Assembly (NCBI GenBank): GCA_033977485.1
Contig: CM066994.1
Location: 43,425,155 to 43,489,154, forward strand
From: Hydrangea macrophylla
Lineage: Eukaryota; Streptophyta; Magnoliopsida; Cornales; Hydrangeaceae
Direction: 5' to 3'
DNA length: 64,000 bases
This document shows positions 35,841 through 46,400 of the stretch, piece by piece. The notes below the pieces were generated by a model. The model was given only the letters and a program-made list of their open reading frames with translations, searched no databases and was not told the origin of the DNA. The stretch's first letter is position 1, and every line of letters starts with the position of its first letter. The position numbers and the translations under genes were made by a program.

Positions 35841-36629
35841 ATGGTATGGAAGATTTTTTGGAGGGAGGTTGAATGTTTATTATCGAGATGAGATCCTTTT
35901 CCGGATTATGGGTACTTTGGAGATCCGAGTTTATGGATCCAATTGTGGTGCAATTCCTAGTGTGCTAGGTAGGGGAGTTTTTTGTTTTACAGCAACCATA
36001 TTTGATTAGATTAAGAGAAGAATCAAATAAGGAATCAAATACTACATTTCATGGGCATTCCCAAGCAACACAAAACCCAAACCAGGCAACCCCAACTTAG
36101 AAACCCCAACCCAGCAATATCTCCTAGGGATAAACACAAGAAGTACATGAACCAAACCATACTGTTACATTCACAATTACAACTTTATCAGTTACCCAAC
36201 AAATATTTGCATAAATCCAATACGCAATAATTTTAAAACCACTAATTAAGTCAATTTCGTCCCCAAGTCAATGAATGAAAACCATTGAAGGAATCAAATA
36301 AGAAACAACAAATTGATTTCATGAGAACTGGTTTAAGTGAATACTTGGATTAAGAAATGTGGATAACACATCCACAACAAATTTGTGCATCCAAATTTTG
36401 CTTACTCATTTGACTTACTTGGATACACGCACGCGCACACGATACATACACAAGCCAAATCCAAATAAACAATATATATCCAACGGGATCCCAATGAGAA
36501 CACCACAAACTATTTAATCTCATCAAGTTGGTTCGAATGACATTTGCGGGATGTATCCTCACAAATTATAATTATATCATCCTCTCCTTATCGACTTATT
36601 TTAAGGAATGAGGATGATATAATTTTAAT
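35841..36629. other. Non-coding, nothing recognised
   Basis: No domain, RNA gene or clear repeat seen on either strand. Confidence 0.5.
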
Positions 36630-37080
36630 TTAATTGCATTCTTGCTTCTGCTTTTAACTTGGAGATGATAATTGCACATGACGACATGAGCTGGGAGTTG
36701 ATGGAACCATGTGCGTGTTCCTCAACTTCTATAGCTTATTTGTCACTCTATAACATTATTTTATACCCACTTTGTAACGTTTTTATCTTCATCTATATCC
36801 CTCTTTCGGTTTTTTTCTCCCTCTAGACATAAAATATATGAAATTTGTACATGTACTTTGAAACAAAAAAAGTCACTTGCGTACCAGACACATCATATTC
36901 ATTTAAGAGAAAATCGTTTAACTTTCAATACATAGGAGTCCGTGCCCAGTTTAATAAATTTCTTAAAACAGGTTCTCAGTCCAACCAACCTATACTTGAT
37001 TCTTGCAAAAACCAAATAAAGAAGTAGAGTTGGATTGATCATCAAGTCCTGTTTTAGACTTTGTCAAACAAGCCTGAAGT

Positions 37081-37083
<3 letters not shown>
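36630..37083 (+). repeat. Dispersed repeat, copy 1 of 3
   Basis: Shares CTTGCTTCTGCTTTTAACTT, CATGACGACATGAG and GAAGTAGAGTTGGATTGA with the tandem copies at 39180-39590 and 40020-40430. No coding. Ends in a (GA)n run. Confidence 0.75.

Positions 37084-37135
<52 letters not shown>
37084..37135. repeat. (GA)n microsatellite
   Basis: About 25 GA dinucleotides with one AA interruption. Confidence 0.95.
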
Positions 37136-37342
37136 TTCCCAGCCGGCAAATGAACTTTCAACAATTAATGTTCCTGGACCACTTTCAACAATTTATGCAC
37201 TTGGACCACCTGACAAATTTCAAAGACTCCTCTATAACGTGTATCACATTTTCTAAAAAAATAAAAACAATAAACAAAAGAACAAAAATAAAAACAAAAT
37301 TGTCTTTTAGCAAATCCAACTCAAGATAAATGGCAGGCAACT

Positions 37343-38089
37343 CAGGGGCGGAGCGTAAGAAGGGCTGGGGCCATGGCCCTTGCTAATTCTCGCAAATTTT
37401 TTAAAAATTATGATTTAGTTTATAAAAATTTTAAAATTTATAAATATGATGAATATTGGGCCCTGCAAAATTTTGAAATTATTAGTTATGTATATGTAAT
37501 TGTACAAATTTAAAATTAATTTACATATTAGCTCCTCTAACTTTTTTTTCTTATATATGTGCAATACTAATTGTAATCAAATACACCATAAACTATTAGT
37601 TGAGTCATGATATCTAAAGAAAAAGAAGTTAAAATAAATTTGCCGCATGTAATCAATCTCACCTTAAATATTTGGCTAAACACCTTTCCTTTTAAATTCT
37701 AAGTTTAGCCCAACCCAAATTGTTTTAACATCAACACAATCTTTAAAATTAAAATCAATGACCATTGCTTATTATTGAATAAAAAAAGTAAAAATATGCA
37801 AGTTGTGGGGTAATTATAAAAAGAGTAAGGAGACAAGAAGATCAAAATGCTTATACAATATAGGAATTACTAGCACAAAATCTCTTAACTCTCAAAACGA
37901 CAAAAAAAACTCACAGAGCAAAAAAGAAATTTTTTTTTAAAAAATATTTTACATAAAACTGTGTATAAATAAACCCAAATTTTTTTTCCTTGGGGGCGCT
38001 ATTCCCGAATCCCAAAGTGAGACTATTTCCTGATGGGTCCAAGCCAATGAACTTAGTCCCCCAAATGTACATTCCTGAGTCTGCCACTG
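37343..38089. mobile_element. hAT-like non-autonomous element (747 bp)
   Basis: Left end CAGGGGCGGAGC, right end GAGTCTGCCACTG, whose complement CAGTGGCAGACTC matches the left end with substitutions. A GGGGCCATGG block follows the left end, as in many plant repeats of this type. No transposase and no clean 8 bp duplication. Confidence 0.5.
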
Positions 38090-38109
38090 CACCCAATCAA
38101 TTTTTAAAT

Positions 38110-38340
38110 TAAGTGCTAAAAATTTTAGCACTTTTTTTTTTCCCAGTGCATTTGATAATTACCACTTATCTAAAAAATGTAGCTAAAAATCAACTAAAAA
38201 CTTTAAGTGAAAAAAATTGTAGTGAAAATAATCACTAAATGAAGTTCTCGATTTTAAAACTCAAAACATTGTTTTCAGTACTTAAAATTCAGCACTTAAT
38301 TTTCAATCCTTAATTTTTAGTTTTTATCAACCAGAACATG
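38110..38340. mobile_element. AT-rich MITE-like palindromic segment
   Basis: AGTGCTAAAAATTTTAGCACT at 38117-38137 is a perfect short palindrome. The following 200 bp have several AGCACTTA/TAAGTG strings in opposite orientations. Ends not defined. Confidence 0.4.
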
Positions 38341-39049
38341 GCATGTCTTCGGTATCTCGGAATTCACATGGGTTTTTCGAAGTCAATTTATCAACCAGCT
38401 TATAGATTTATTTATTTTTTTTTTTTTTTGGAACTAGGTTATTGAATCTGAACACAAACATACTTTCCATATAACAAAAAACCCAAATTTATACAGATTT
38501 AAACAAAATAGAAAATCGTCTCAAGATTACTATCTAAAATATTGGTATTGCATAAATTTGAATTTTAAAACCAGACAAACATCGCAAAAAATAATCATAA
38601 AACTATTAAAACTGGAAGATGGTGTAGATAGGGAATGAGATTTTGTAGACCGTGTTAAGAACTATATTTATGACAATTTCTTGCAATGGTGCTCACGGAT
38701 TTGATGTACTTGTCTCTCAAGATACAGTGACTACCCTTTGCTTATAGAAGCACTTTAAATAGGAAGGTCCAGGATGATAGTATGTAATGAATAAATAGGA
38801 GCCATGTAGGGACCCCCCCCCTACCCTAAAATTTTCATTGTGCCCTCCTTAACTTATCTTTTGGCCCTTGGATGGGGTTGTAAAAATAATTCTCTATACG
38901 TCCTCTCCCCACTACTTTAATTTATTACCTTTGAATAAACCCTCTCTCTCTCTCTTGCTAAACCCTTTCTTCTCTCTCTCTCTCTCTCTCTCTTTGCTAA
39001 AGCAATAAAGCTTTCTTCTCTCTCTCCTTCGTTTTAAATTATTGCAGGT
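38341..39049. other. Non-coding with (CT)n runs
   Basis: Contains a T-tract at 38409-38430 and (CT)n runs at 38942-38955 and 38970-38993. No coding recognised. Confidence 0.5.
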
Positions 39050-40650
39050 TTAGGTAAGCATTTAGTCATGGAATAAAATTTTTTTTAATATTCTTTCTAT
39101 TTATACATAATTATATGTACAATTATGTTTAGAATTCATTTTATGTCACAATTGCAAAATGTTCTAATAGCTTGCACGTCACTAAATTTAATTGCAGCCT
39201 TGCTTCTGCTTTTAACTTTGAGATGACATTTTGCACATGACGACATGAGATGGGAGTTGATGAAACCCCCATGCATGTTTCTCAACTTCTATAGCTTATT
39301 AATGTCACTCTATAACGTATATTTTTGGGTAAATATCTTTTTTAATACCCACTTTATAACGTTTTTAGCTTCATCTATATCCCTCTTTTTGTTTTTTCTC
39401 TTTAGACATAAAATATATGAATATTCGTATATGTACTTTGAAAAAAAAGTCACTAGCATACCAGACACAACATATACATTTAAGAGAAAATCTTACACTT
39501 GGTTCTCACAAAAACCAGATAAAGAAGTAGAGTTGGATTGAATCAAATCCTATTTTAGACGTTGCCAAACAAGCCCAAAGTATTGAGAGAGGGACAAAGA
39601 TTACCAACTGGCAAATGAACTTTCAACAATTAATGCACCATGGATCAGAACAAGTTTCAAAGACAAGTCTCTATAACAATGTGTATCACATGCATTTCCT
39701 TCAACAAAAAAAAAAACTAAAAACAAAAAAATGAATAAGAACAAAAACATAAGTATTGCTTGTTTAGGTGGACAAATTTCAAAGACAAGTCTCTTAACAA
39801 TGTGTATCACATGCATTTCCTAAAAAAAAAATAAAAATAAAAACAAAAAAATGAATAAGAACAAAAACATAATTATTGCTTGTTTAGGTAAGCATTTAGT
39901 CATGGAATAAATTTATTTTTTTAATATTTTATCTATTTATACATAATTATGTGTACAATTATGTTTGGAATTCATTTTATGTCACAATTGCAAAATGTTC
40001 AATTAGCTTGCACGCCACTAAATTTAATTGCAGCCTTGCTTCTGCTTTTAACTTCGAGATGACATTTTGCACGTGACGACATGAGATGGGAGTTGATGGA
40101 ACCCCCATGCATGTTTCTCAACTTCTATAGCTTATTAATGTCACTCTATAACGTATATTTTTGGGTAAATATCTTTTTTAATATCCACTTTATAACGTTT
40201 TTAACTTCATCTATATCCCTCTTTTAGTTTTTTCTCTCTTTAGACATAAAATATATGAATATTCGTATATGTACTTTGAAAAAAAAAGTCACCAGCATAC
40301 CAGACACAACATATACATTTAAGAGAAAATCCTACACATGGTTCTCACAAAAATCAGACAAAGAAGTAGAGTTGGATTGAATCAAATCCTATTTTAGACG
40401 TTGCCAAGCAAGCCCAAAGTATTGAGAGAGGGACAGTGATTACCAACTGGCAAATGAACTTTCAACAATTAATGCACCATGGATCAGGACAAGTTTCAAA
40501 GACAAGTCTCTATAACAATGTGTATCACATGCATTTCCTAAAAAAGAAACCAAAAACAAAAAAATGTATAAGAACAAAAACATAATTATTGCTTGTTTAG
40601 GTGGACAAATTTCAAAGACAAGTCTCTGTAACAATGTGTATCACACATAC
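39050..40650 (+). repeat. 836 bp tandem duplication
   Basis: The unit containing GCATTTAGTCATGGAATAAA, CATGACGACATGAGATGGG and GAAGTAGAGTTGGATTGA occurs at 39055-39590 and again at 39890-40430 (CGACATGAGATGGG at 39241 and 40077, spacing 836). A smaller unit (TTTCAAAGACAAGTCTCT ... AACAATGTGTATCACATGC) repeats around 39655, 39777, 40496 and 40608. No coding is apparent. Confidence 0.85.
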
Positions 40651-41202
40651 ACACACAAGGGTAATTTACATAAGGCAAAAGAGTTTTTAATTGAGTAATT
40701 CGATTTCACGAAAGGAAATTTATAATTGTGCACACTTTAAACTTTAACGCTCTTTTCTTTAATAATTTATTCAATTTCTATGTATATATATATATGTATA
40801 TCTAATCAAAATAATATATGTACATATATACACATGGGTAATTTAAAAAATAATAAAGTTATTCAACTTATAATTGTAGACACTCTAAATACAAAAGAAT
40901 AATAATCAATTATTATTATAACATATATATACATACACATACATACAAAAGGGTAATTTACAAAATGCAAAAAGGTAATTTGGTAATTCAATTTATAATT
41001 GTGCACATTTTAAACTTTAACAAAAGGTTACAAAAGACAAAATAGTAATTTTATATAATAAAACAATATATGTGAATATATTTATATGTACACACAAAAA
41101 AGAGTAATTACAAAAGTAAAATGGGTATTTTAGTAATTCAATTTAACAAAGAGGTAGTTTGTTAATTCAATGTATAATTGTACACTTTCAATACATACAT
41201 AA
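40651..41202. other. AT-rich repeats with GGGTAATTTACA motif
   Basis: A degenerate unit with GGGTAATTTACAAAA and AATTCAATTTATAATTGTG recurs four or five times (40664, 40830, 40951, 41103). The same pattern resumes after the gag-only element near 44998, so that element landed inside this array. Confidence 0.6.
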
Positions 41203-41696
41203 TGATACGCCCAAAATTATGGGCAGTTTCCTACTCAAGCTAGAAGACTAATGGAAAGTGCATCTATTTCCTAATCCAATTGGAAAACTCCCACAATTAA
41301 TGTCAATCAATCCTAATACAATTAGGAAGCTTACTTGATTGGTGTCAATCACACCCTAATAGGATTATATTTCCTTATCCATGTATGAGTAGGTCTCTTG
41401 CATCTATAAAAGAGACCACTCACCCCCCATTGAGGGGGCAGCCAATTCTGTAGTCTACACAGCGCCTCTATAATTCACCATTATACGCACACACCCGGCC
41501 GGTATTACTGGTAGTGCCGCCCCTCTTTGTTGGCTCACCAGGCCCGCCGGTGATCTGCTAGTGAACGTGCCCAGACACACCCGTGGACGTAGGTACCTTC
41601 ATTAACAGGGCCGGACCACATACAAAAAATAGTCTCTCACTCTCTCTCTCTCCTTAAATTGCTCTACTTTACTCTTACCAATTTTTGGCATCATCA
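41203..41696 (+). repeat. 5' LTR of gag-only element
   Basis: TGATACGCCCAAAATTATGG ... TTTTTGGCATCATCA, with TG...CA ends. It holds a TATA box inside an inverted repeat and a CCCCC/GGGGG stem downstream. Confidence 0.95.
41392..41417 (+). promoter_or_regulatory. TATA box in a hairpin loop, 5' LTR
   Basis: CTATAAAAG (41404-41412) is flanked by a perfect 8 bp inverted repeat, GGTCTCTT (41392-41399) and AAGAGACC (41410-41417). Just downstream (41423-41440) is a second stem, CCCCC ATTGA GGGGG. The copy at 44481-44506 in the 3' LTR is identical. The TATA marks the likely U3/R promoter, and the second stem would lie near the transcript start. Confidence 0.7.
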
Positions 41697-41699
41697 GTT

Positions 41700-41717
41700 T
41701 GGCGCCGTCTGTGGGAA
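41700..41717 (+). other. Primer-binding site of gag-only element
   Basis: TGGCGCCGTCTGTGGGAA, starting three bases after the 5' LTR end. It is a primer site shared by many plant gypsy-type and gag-only elements. It differs from the tRNA-Met sites of gypsy-1, gypsy-2 and the copia. Confidence 0.85.
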
Positions 41718-41757
41718 ACGACAATTCTTCTCATCAACAAATTCTTGACTGATCAAT

Positions 41758-43161
41758 ATGCCACCAAAGAAGGCTGCGCAGCAGTCCGACCGGGATGTTC
41801 CTTCGGCCCCGGCGTCGACTGCAGCAGTCCCGACATATGAGCAAATCACCGCAACCCTCACACAACTCTTGGAGGGCCAGCGTCAAATCCAGCAACAGAT
41901 CGAAGCACTGCTAGCCCAGCAAAGCAATCCTCCAGTGGCCGGGAAACGACCCGGGAACATTGCGTACGGTCGAGAACCGATCTTGACCAGACAACGGGCC
42001 CGAGCCAACCCGTCCCATGTTGAGGATGCCAGAGACATCAACAGTGGGCGTGTTGCCCGAGAGGAAAGGCAGGAGCATATGGCCCGGGAATCAGTCCAGG
42101 GTCACTCGGTCAAGAGCCAAGTCGTCCCTAGGCGAACGGTTACCCGGAGTCATAGCCGAGCTCGATCCCAGAGGACAACACCCTGCTATGAAGAAGCCTC
42201 TTCCACCAACCCGACCAGTTCCTCAGATACCGGTCGGGAAGGAGTGGAAGCCCGAATTAAGTACTTACAGAAACAGATCGACGGAGTGGCCAAAAAGCTT
42301 GGTCAAAACTGTGTTCCGAATCAAGCCAATACCGAGACAGAGTCACCATTCTCCAGCCAGATCACGAGGTTCTCTATCCCGCGCAAATTCAAGCAGCCTC
42401 GGCTAGATTCATACAACGGCTCGGGAAGCCCGATTGACCACGTCCGAAACTATAAGGCTCAGATGGCCCTAGCCACCAACTCCGATGAGCTACACTGCCT
42501 AGCCTTCCCCAGCACTTTGAAAGGCCCGGCCATGCAGTGGTTCTACTCCTTGGAGCCCCGGTCGGTCTGCAGTTTCAAACAACTTAGCAAGCAGTTCATC
42601 AACCAGTTCGCCGGTATGCATGAGCGGCCAAAGCCAGACATGCAAATACTAACAGTCAGACAACGGAATAATGAGTCCCTCAAGGAGTTCACCGACCGGT
42701 TCAACCAACAAAAGCTTCAAATCCGCAATTTGAACGAGACAATCGCCATCATAGCCTTCTGCTCGGGAGTTCAACACACCAAGTGCGCCGCGTCGTTCCA
42801 CAGAAACCGACCGGAAACCTTGGTTGAGCTCTCTGAGAGGGTTGGGAAATATATTGACACTGAAGAGTTTCTGAAGACCAAATACACCGGACAAGAAAGC
42901 AACGAGTCTTCCAGAAGTAAGCGAAAGCGAGATCAGCCCCGGAGTTCTTACAGTTCTTCCAGTTCACAGAGGTCTGAGTTCGGCAATCCCGACCCGACCA
43001 CCGGTTCACAGCAGTCCGGGTCAAGCAGCCCCGACCGGATCTCCAGCTCACAACAGGCATGGTTCTGCAGTCCCGACCCGACCTCCAGTTCACATCGGTC
43101 AGGATCAAACAGTTCCGACTTTACCTCCAGCACAGAGAAGTCAGAAGCACAACGACCCTGA
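41758..43161 (+). CDS. Retrotransposon Gag protein, open (467 aa)
   Basis: ATG 41 bp after the primer site. N-terminus: MPPKKAAQQ, then a Gln-rich coiled coil (about residues 35-60) and a basic, Ser/Arg-rich linker (110-150). The capsid-like retrotransposon Gag domain is at about 200-380: DSYNGSGSPIDHVRNYKAQM, LAFPSTLKGPAMQWFYSLEP, FKQLSKQFINQFAG and LKEFTDRFNQQKLQIRNL. The C-terminus is a Ser-rich array of roughly 14-residue repeats containing PDPT. No CCHC knuckle and no protease. This frame needs an outside RT and integrase. A one-base loss near 43128 appears to have shortened it: the repeat pattern continues in the +1 frame to 43480. It is the only long intact element frame in the window. 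Confidence 0.9.
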   Translation: MPPKKAAQQSDRDVPSAPASTAAVPTYEQITATLTQLLEGQRQIQQQIEALLAQQSNPPVAGKRPGNIAYGREPILTRQRARANPSHVEDARDINSGRVAREERQEHMARESVQGHSVKSQVVPRRTVTRSHSRARSQRTTPCYEEASSTNPTSSSDTGREGVEARIKYLQKQIDGVAKKLGQNCVPNQANTETESPFSSQITRFSIPRKFKQPRLDSYNGSGSPIDHVRNYKAQMALATNSDELHCLAFPSTLKGPAMQWFYSLEPRSVCSFKQLSKQFINQFAGMHERPKPDMQILTVRQRNNESLKEFTDRFNQQKLQIRNLNETIAIIAFCSGVQHTKCAASFHRNRPETLVELSERVGKYIDTEEFLKTKYTGQESNESSRSKRKRDQPRSSYSSSSSQRSEFGNPDPTTGSQQSGSSSPDRISSSQQAWFCSPDPTSSSHRSGSNSSDFTSSTEKSEAQRP

Positions 43162-43480
43162 TCCGACCTCCTGTCTCCATCGGTCTAGAAGAGCCCGACT
43201 ACATTGGTACCTGCTTGATCACCACATGAGGCTCCATCGATTGTCAGAGAACTTATACAAAGACCTCGGGCCTAACCCCGAGGCATACAAAGACCTCGGG
43301 CCTAACCCCGAGGCAGCCAAAGACCTCGGGCCTAACCCCGAGGCACTAAAAAGACCTCGAGCTCCGAACTCAGGCGCTAAAAGACCTCGGGCTCCGAACC
43401 CAAGCACCAAAGACCTCGGGGTCACGCCTGAGGCACCGGCTTTGCTTAGGTCCAGCCGACGATGGAGGCAAACCTCCTAG
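43130..43480 (+). pseudogene. Former C-terminal extension of the Gag, +1 frame
   Basis: From about 43130 to the stop after 43480 the +1 frame has no stop. It first continues the PDPT/HRS repeat pattern (NDPDPTSCLHRSRR), then holds 10-residue repeats with KDLGPNPEA (three copies). The switch of frame exactly where the 42 bp repeat loses one base argues that Gag once ran through here. Confidence 0.6.
43259..43445 (+). repeat. 30 bp repeats, each a hairpin
   Basis: Three near-exact 30 bp units (43264, 43294, 43324) with CCTCGGG CCTAAC CCCGAGG, a 7 bp stem and 6-base loop, followed by three decayed units to 43445. Confidence 0.85.
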
Positions 43481-43699
43481 GTGGCTGATGATGGCAAGCT
43501 TCAAAAGACCCTGCAACCACCATGTTCCAGGTCGGTTACCTACAGATCATAGCCTCTGTAAGACCCTCGTCTTAGCGAAAGCTTGGGGGGCAAGATGGCG
43601 CAGTGAACTAAACAGGTAATCACACCGGGTATTTACAGGCCTCACGGATAACCAAGTCAAAATCTTGGACAACCCGAGCACCTACAGTACTCAGAGACA

Positions 43700-44180
43700 T
43701 TAACTCCACTTAGGTCCAGACCGACGATAGAGGTGACTAAAATCTCTTAGGTTGGCCGACGATAGAGGAGTAAAAGGACCCTAAAGCAACGTGATTTAGG
43801 TCGGTTCCACCAATATGGTCAAGCTCTTCTCCCAACAGTCTTGACGAAGGCTGGCCGGGCAGAAGACAACCATCCTGGGGAGTTAACAGTAAAAAGGACC
43901 CTAGAGCAATGCGCTTTAGGTCGGCTTGTCCAACATGGTAAAATCCTTCTACCCATAGCCTTGACGAAGGTTTACGGGCAGAAGATAACCATCCTGGGAG
44001 CTAACTCAAGCAAAAAAGACTCCGAAGTAGGCCGAGTCTCAACTCTCGGTCACTTCCCGAGCATTCAAAGACTCCGGATTAGGCCGGGTCTCAACTCCCG
44101 GTCAGTTCCCGAGCAACTAAAGGTCCCGAGCTAGGCTGGGTCTCACCTCTCAGTCAGTTCCCGAGGACTCATCAGCCTCA
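43700..44180 (+). repeat. Tandem repeats in the 3' non-coding part of the gag-only element
   Basis: A unit of about 110 bp with TTTAGGTCGG ... GTCTTGACGAAGG ... GGGCAGAAGA repeats at 43775-43885 and 43890-44005. A unit of about 56 bp with AGTAGGCCGAGTCTCAACT and TCCCGAGCA repeats three times at 44020-44165. No coding beyond short chance frames. Confidence 0.75.
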
Positions 44181-44291
44181 AAAGCCCCGAGGTAGCTTCT
44201 ACAAGTACTCAGACAGTGGCAAGTAACATCAAACTGATTTCCAAACTTGCCCCGATATAGCATCTGACCAATCTTGGAAATGGGGGGCAGC

Positions 44292-44785
44292 TGATACGCC
44301 CAAAATTATGGGCAGTTTCCTACTCAAGCTAGAAGACTAATGGAAAGTGCATCTATTTCCTAATCCAATTGGAAAACTCCCACAATTAATGTCAATCAAT
44401 CCTAATACAATTAGGAAGCTTACTTGATTGGTGTCAATCACACCCTAATAGGATTATATTTCCTTATCCATGTATGAGTAGGTCTCTTGCATCTATAAAA
44501 GAGACCACTCACCCCCCATTGAGGGGGCAGCCAATTCTGTAGTCTACACAGCGCCTCTATAATTCACCATTATACGCACACACCCGGCCGGTATTACTGG
44601 TAGTGCCGCCCCTCTTTGTTGGCTCACCAGGCCCGCCGGTGATCTGCTAGTGAACGTGCCCAGACACACCCGTGGACGTAGGTACCTTCATTAACAGGGC
44701 CGAACCACATACAAAAAATAGTCTCTCACTCTCTCTCTCTCCTTAAATTGCTCTACTTTACTCTTACCAATTTTTGGCATCATCA
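44292..44785 (+). repeat. 3' LTR of gag-only element
   Basis: Same length and, apart from one base near 44703, same sequence as the 5' LTR. TATA at 44493-44501. Confidence 0.95.
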
Positions 44786-44809
44786 CATAATAATACTAAC
44801 AGTCAGGCT

Positions 44810-44964
44810 CTAAAGAGGGCGCCCTCTCTTTATTAAAGAGAGGGCCTCTGTTTTGGCCGTCGGATCGTGTTTTCATTAATGACAATTTTGTCATTTCGCA
44901 GTTTTTAAACACGATCTGACAGCCAAAACAGATGCCCTCTCTTAGAGAGAGGGCGCCCTTTTTA
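44810..44964. mobile_element. Palindromic MITE (155 bp)
   Basis: Two arms of about 60 bp in inverted orientation: CTAAAGAGGGCGCCCTCTCT at the left and its near complement at the right (GGGCGCCCTTTTTAG), with TCTGTTTTGGCCGTCGGATC matching its counterpart in the other arm. The transcript would fold into a long hairpin. Lies 20 bp from the gag-only element. Confidence 0.85.
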
Positions 44965-45549
44965 GTATATATATATATATATACATATATAGAAAAGGAT
45001 AATTTACAAAATCTACTTAAGGCTTGTTTGGTAATTCAAAGATGCATTAAAATTAGGATAAAAAGCATTTTGCACCCCTAAGGTATACACCGTTTTGGAC
45101 TTTGCACCCTAATGTTTCAATTTTCTCAAATTGGTCCTTAATGTATATAGCGAGTTGTAATGTGACCCTTCCGTCAGAATTTCCATCATAAACTAACGAA
45201 AAATCGCCCATGTGCAAGTCATGTGACTTATTTAAGGGCATTTTAGTCATTCACCATAAATTAAAAGCATTTTGCACCCTTAATGTTTGGTTCATTTGGC
45301 GATTTGCACCCTTAATGTTTGAGTCGTTTGGATATATTTTACTTTTATTATTTAAATTTTTTTTTTAAAAAAAGAGGTGTTCTTGCATAATTATTGGGTT
45401 CCTCTACCGCTACCCATTAAAAATTGAGTTTTAATTAGTTTAAATTTCTAAAAATAAAATTTTAGACTATTAAATTTTTGTATTACGTACACTTTGTGGG
45501 ACCCTAGGGCAAGTTTTGGAAAATTATTACAATCATTTTGATATTTTAA

Positions 45550-45715
45550 CAACAATGACAGGGGCACTAACAAATCTCACTAACACTCACACTCACACTC
45601 TATCTCTCTCCTAGTGGCACTTTAGGTCCACTGCGGACCCCACAGTATCACTAGGAGAGAGATAGAGTGTGGGTGTGAATGTTAGTGAAATTTGTTAGTG
45701 CCATAAATATTACTC
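45550..45715. mobile_element. MITE inside the long-TIR element (166 bp)
   Basis: Strong hairpin: GGCACTAACAAATCTCACT at the left against AGTGAAATTTGTTAGTGCC at the right, TCTATCTCTCTCCTAGTG against its complement, and a central GGACCCCACAGT. The flanks ATATTTTAA (45541-45549) and ATATTTTTA (45716-45724) form a 9 bp duplication with one mismatch. Same family as the MITE at 61168-61341. Confidence 0.75.
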
Positions 45716-45739
45716 ATATTTTTAAGCATAAATAATATG

Positions 45740-46400
45740 TTATGTACGTGTTTTTAATTGCTTAAAATATCCAAAATTGAAAATTATTTTTTTTAATTAG
45801 TTTTTGCAATCGCTTTAATTGCTTAAAATATATAAAATATATTATTAATTTTTGAAATTAATCAAGGATGTTAGGAACACTGTGTGGGACTTTATAAAAT
45901 TCTTGGGGGTTTATTTCCTTTAAAAATGTTTTAAAGGAATATTTTAGAGCACCTAAATAATGTTTTGTACATTATTTTAAATTGCTTAAAATATCTTTGA
46001 TTGATTGTTAATTTATGGAATTAAGACAAGGTGTTTAGTATACTAAGGGAAACTTGATTAAATTATTTGATGAATTTTCTCAATTTTTGGGAATATGTTT
46101 TAGAGCATAAATTGTGTTATGAACACAATATTAATTGCTTAAAATATAATAAATAAAGTTTTTAATTCTTAAAATTAATATATAGTGTTTTGTACACTAT
46201 TTGGGGACTTGAGAAATTTTTTTAGTAAATTATCTCATGTTTTTTTATATTTTAGAGCATAAAATTTATGCTTATGGGCATTAGTTTTAATTGCTTAAAC
46301 TATCCCAAATAGATTATTAATTTTTGAAATTAATATGGATATTTAGAACCCCATATTGGACCACTGAAATTTCTTGGAGAACAAATTTCTCAAAAGTTTT
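45740..46400 (+). repeat. Degenerate 157 bp tandem repeat
   Basis: ATTGCTTAAAATAT recurs at 45818, 45981, 46134 and 46290 with ATTTTTGAAATTAAT and TTTTAGAGCATAAA in matching positions, giving units of 153-163 bp in the core of the long-TIR element. Confidence 0.65.

Larger units (their letters stand above)
41203..44785 (+). mobile_element. Young gag-only LTR retrotransposon (TR-GAG type), 3,583 bp
   Basis: Complete non-autonomous element: two 494 bp LTRs, a perfect 5 bp target duplication CATAA (41198-41202 and 44786-44790), a primer site at 41700, a Gag frame at 41758-43161 and a polypurine tract AAATGGGGGGCAGC (44278-44291). By eye the LTRs differ at one base only (GGCCGGACC near 41642 versus GGCCGAACC near 44703), so insertion is recent. 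No protease, RT, RNase H or integrase is present. GC content is clearly above the flanks. It matches the class described as terminal-repeat retrotransposons with a Gag domain, which depend on an autonomous partner. Confidence 0.95.

Noticed and set aside
43219..43425. Minus frame with Gly/Leu/Arg repeats opposite the hairpin array
   Set aside because: Antisense of the 30 bp repeat; the plus +1 frame continues the Gag repeat pattern and is the better reading.
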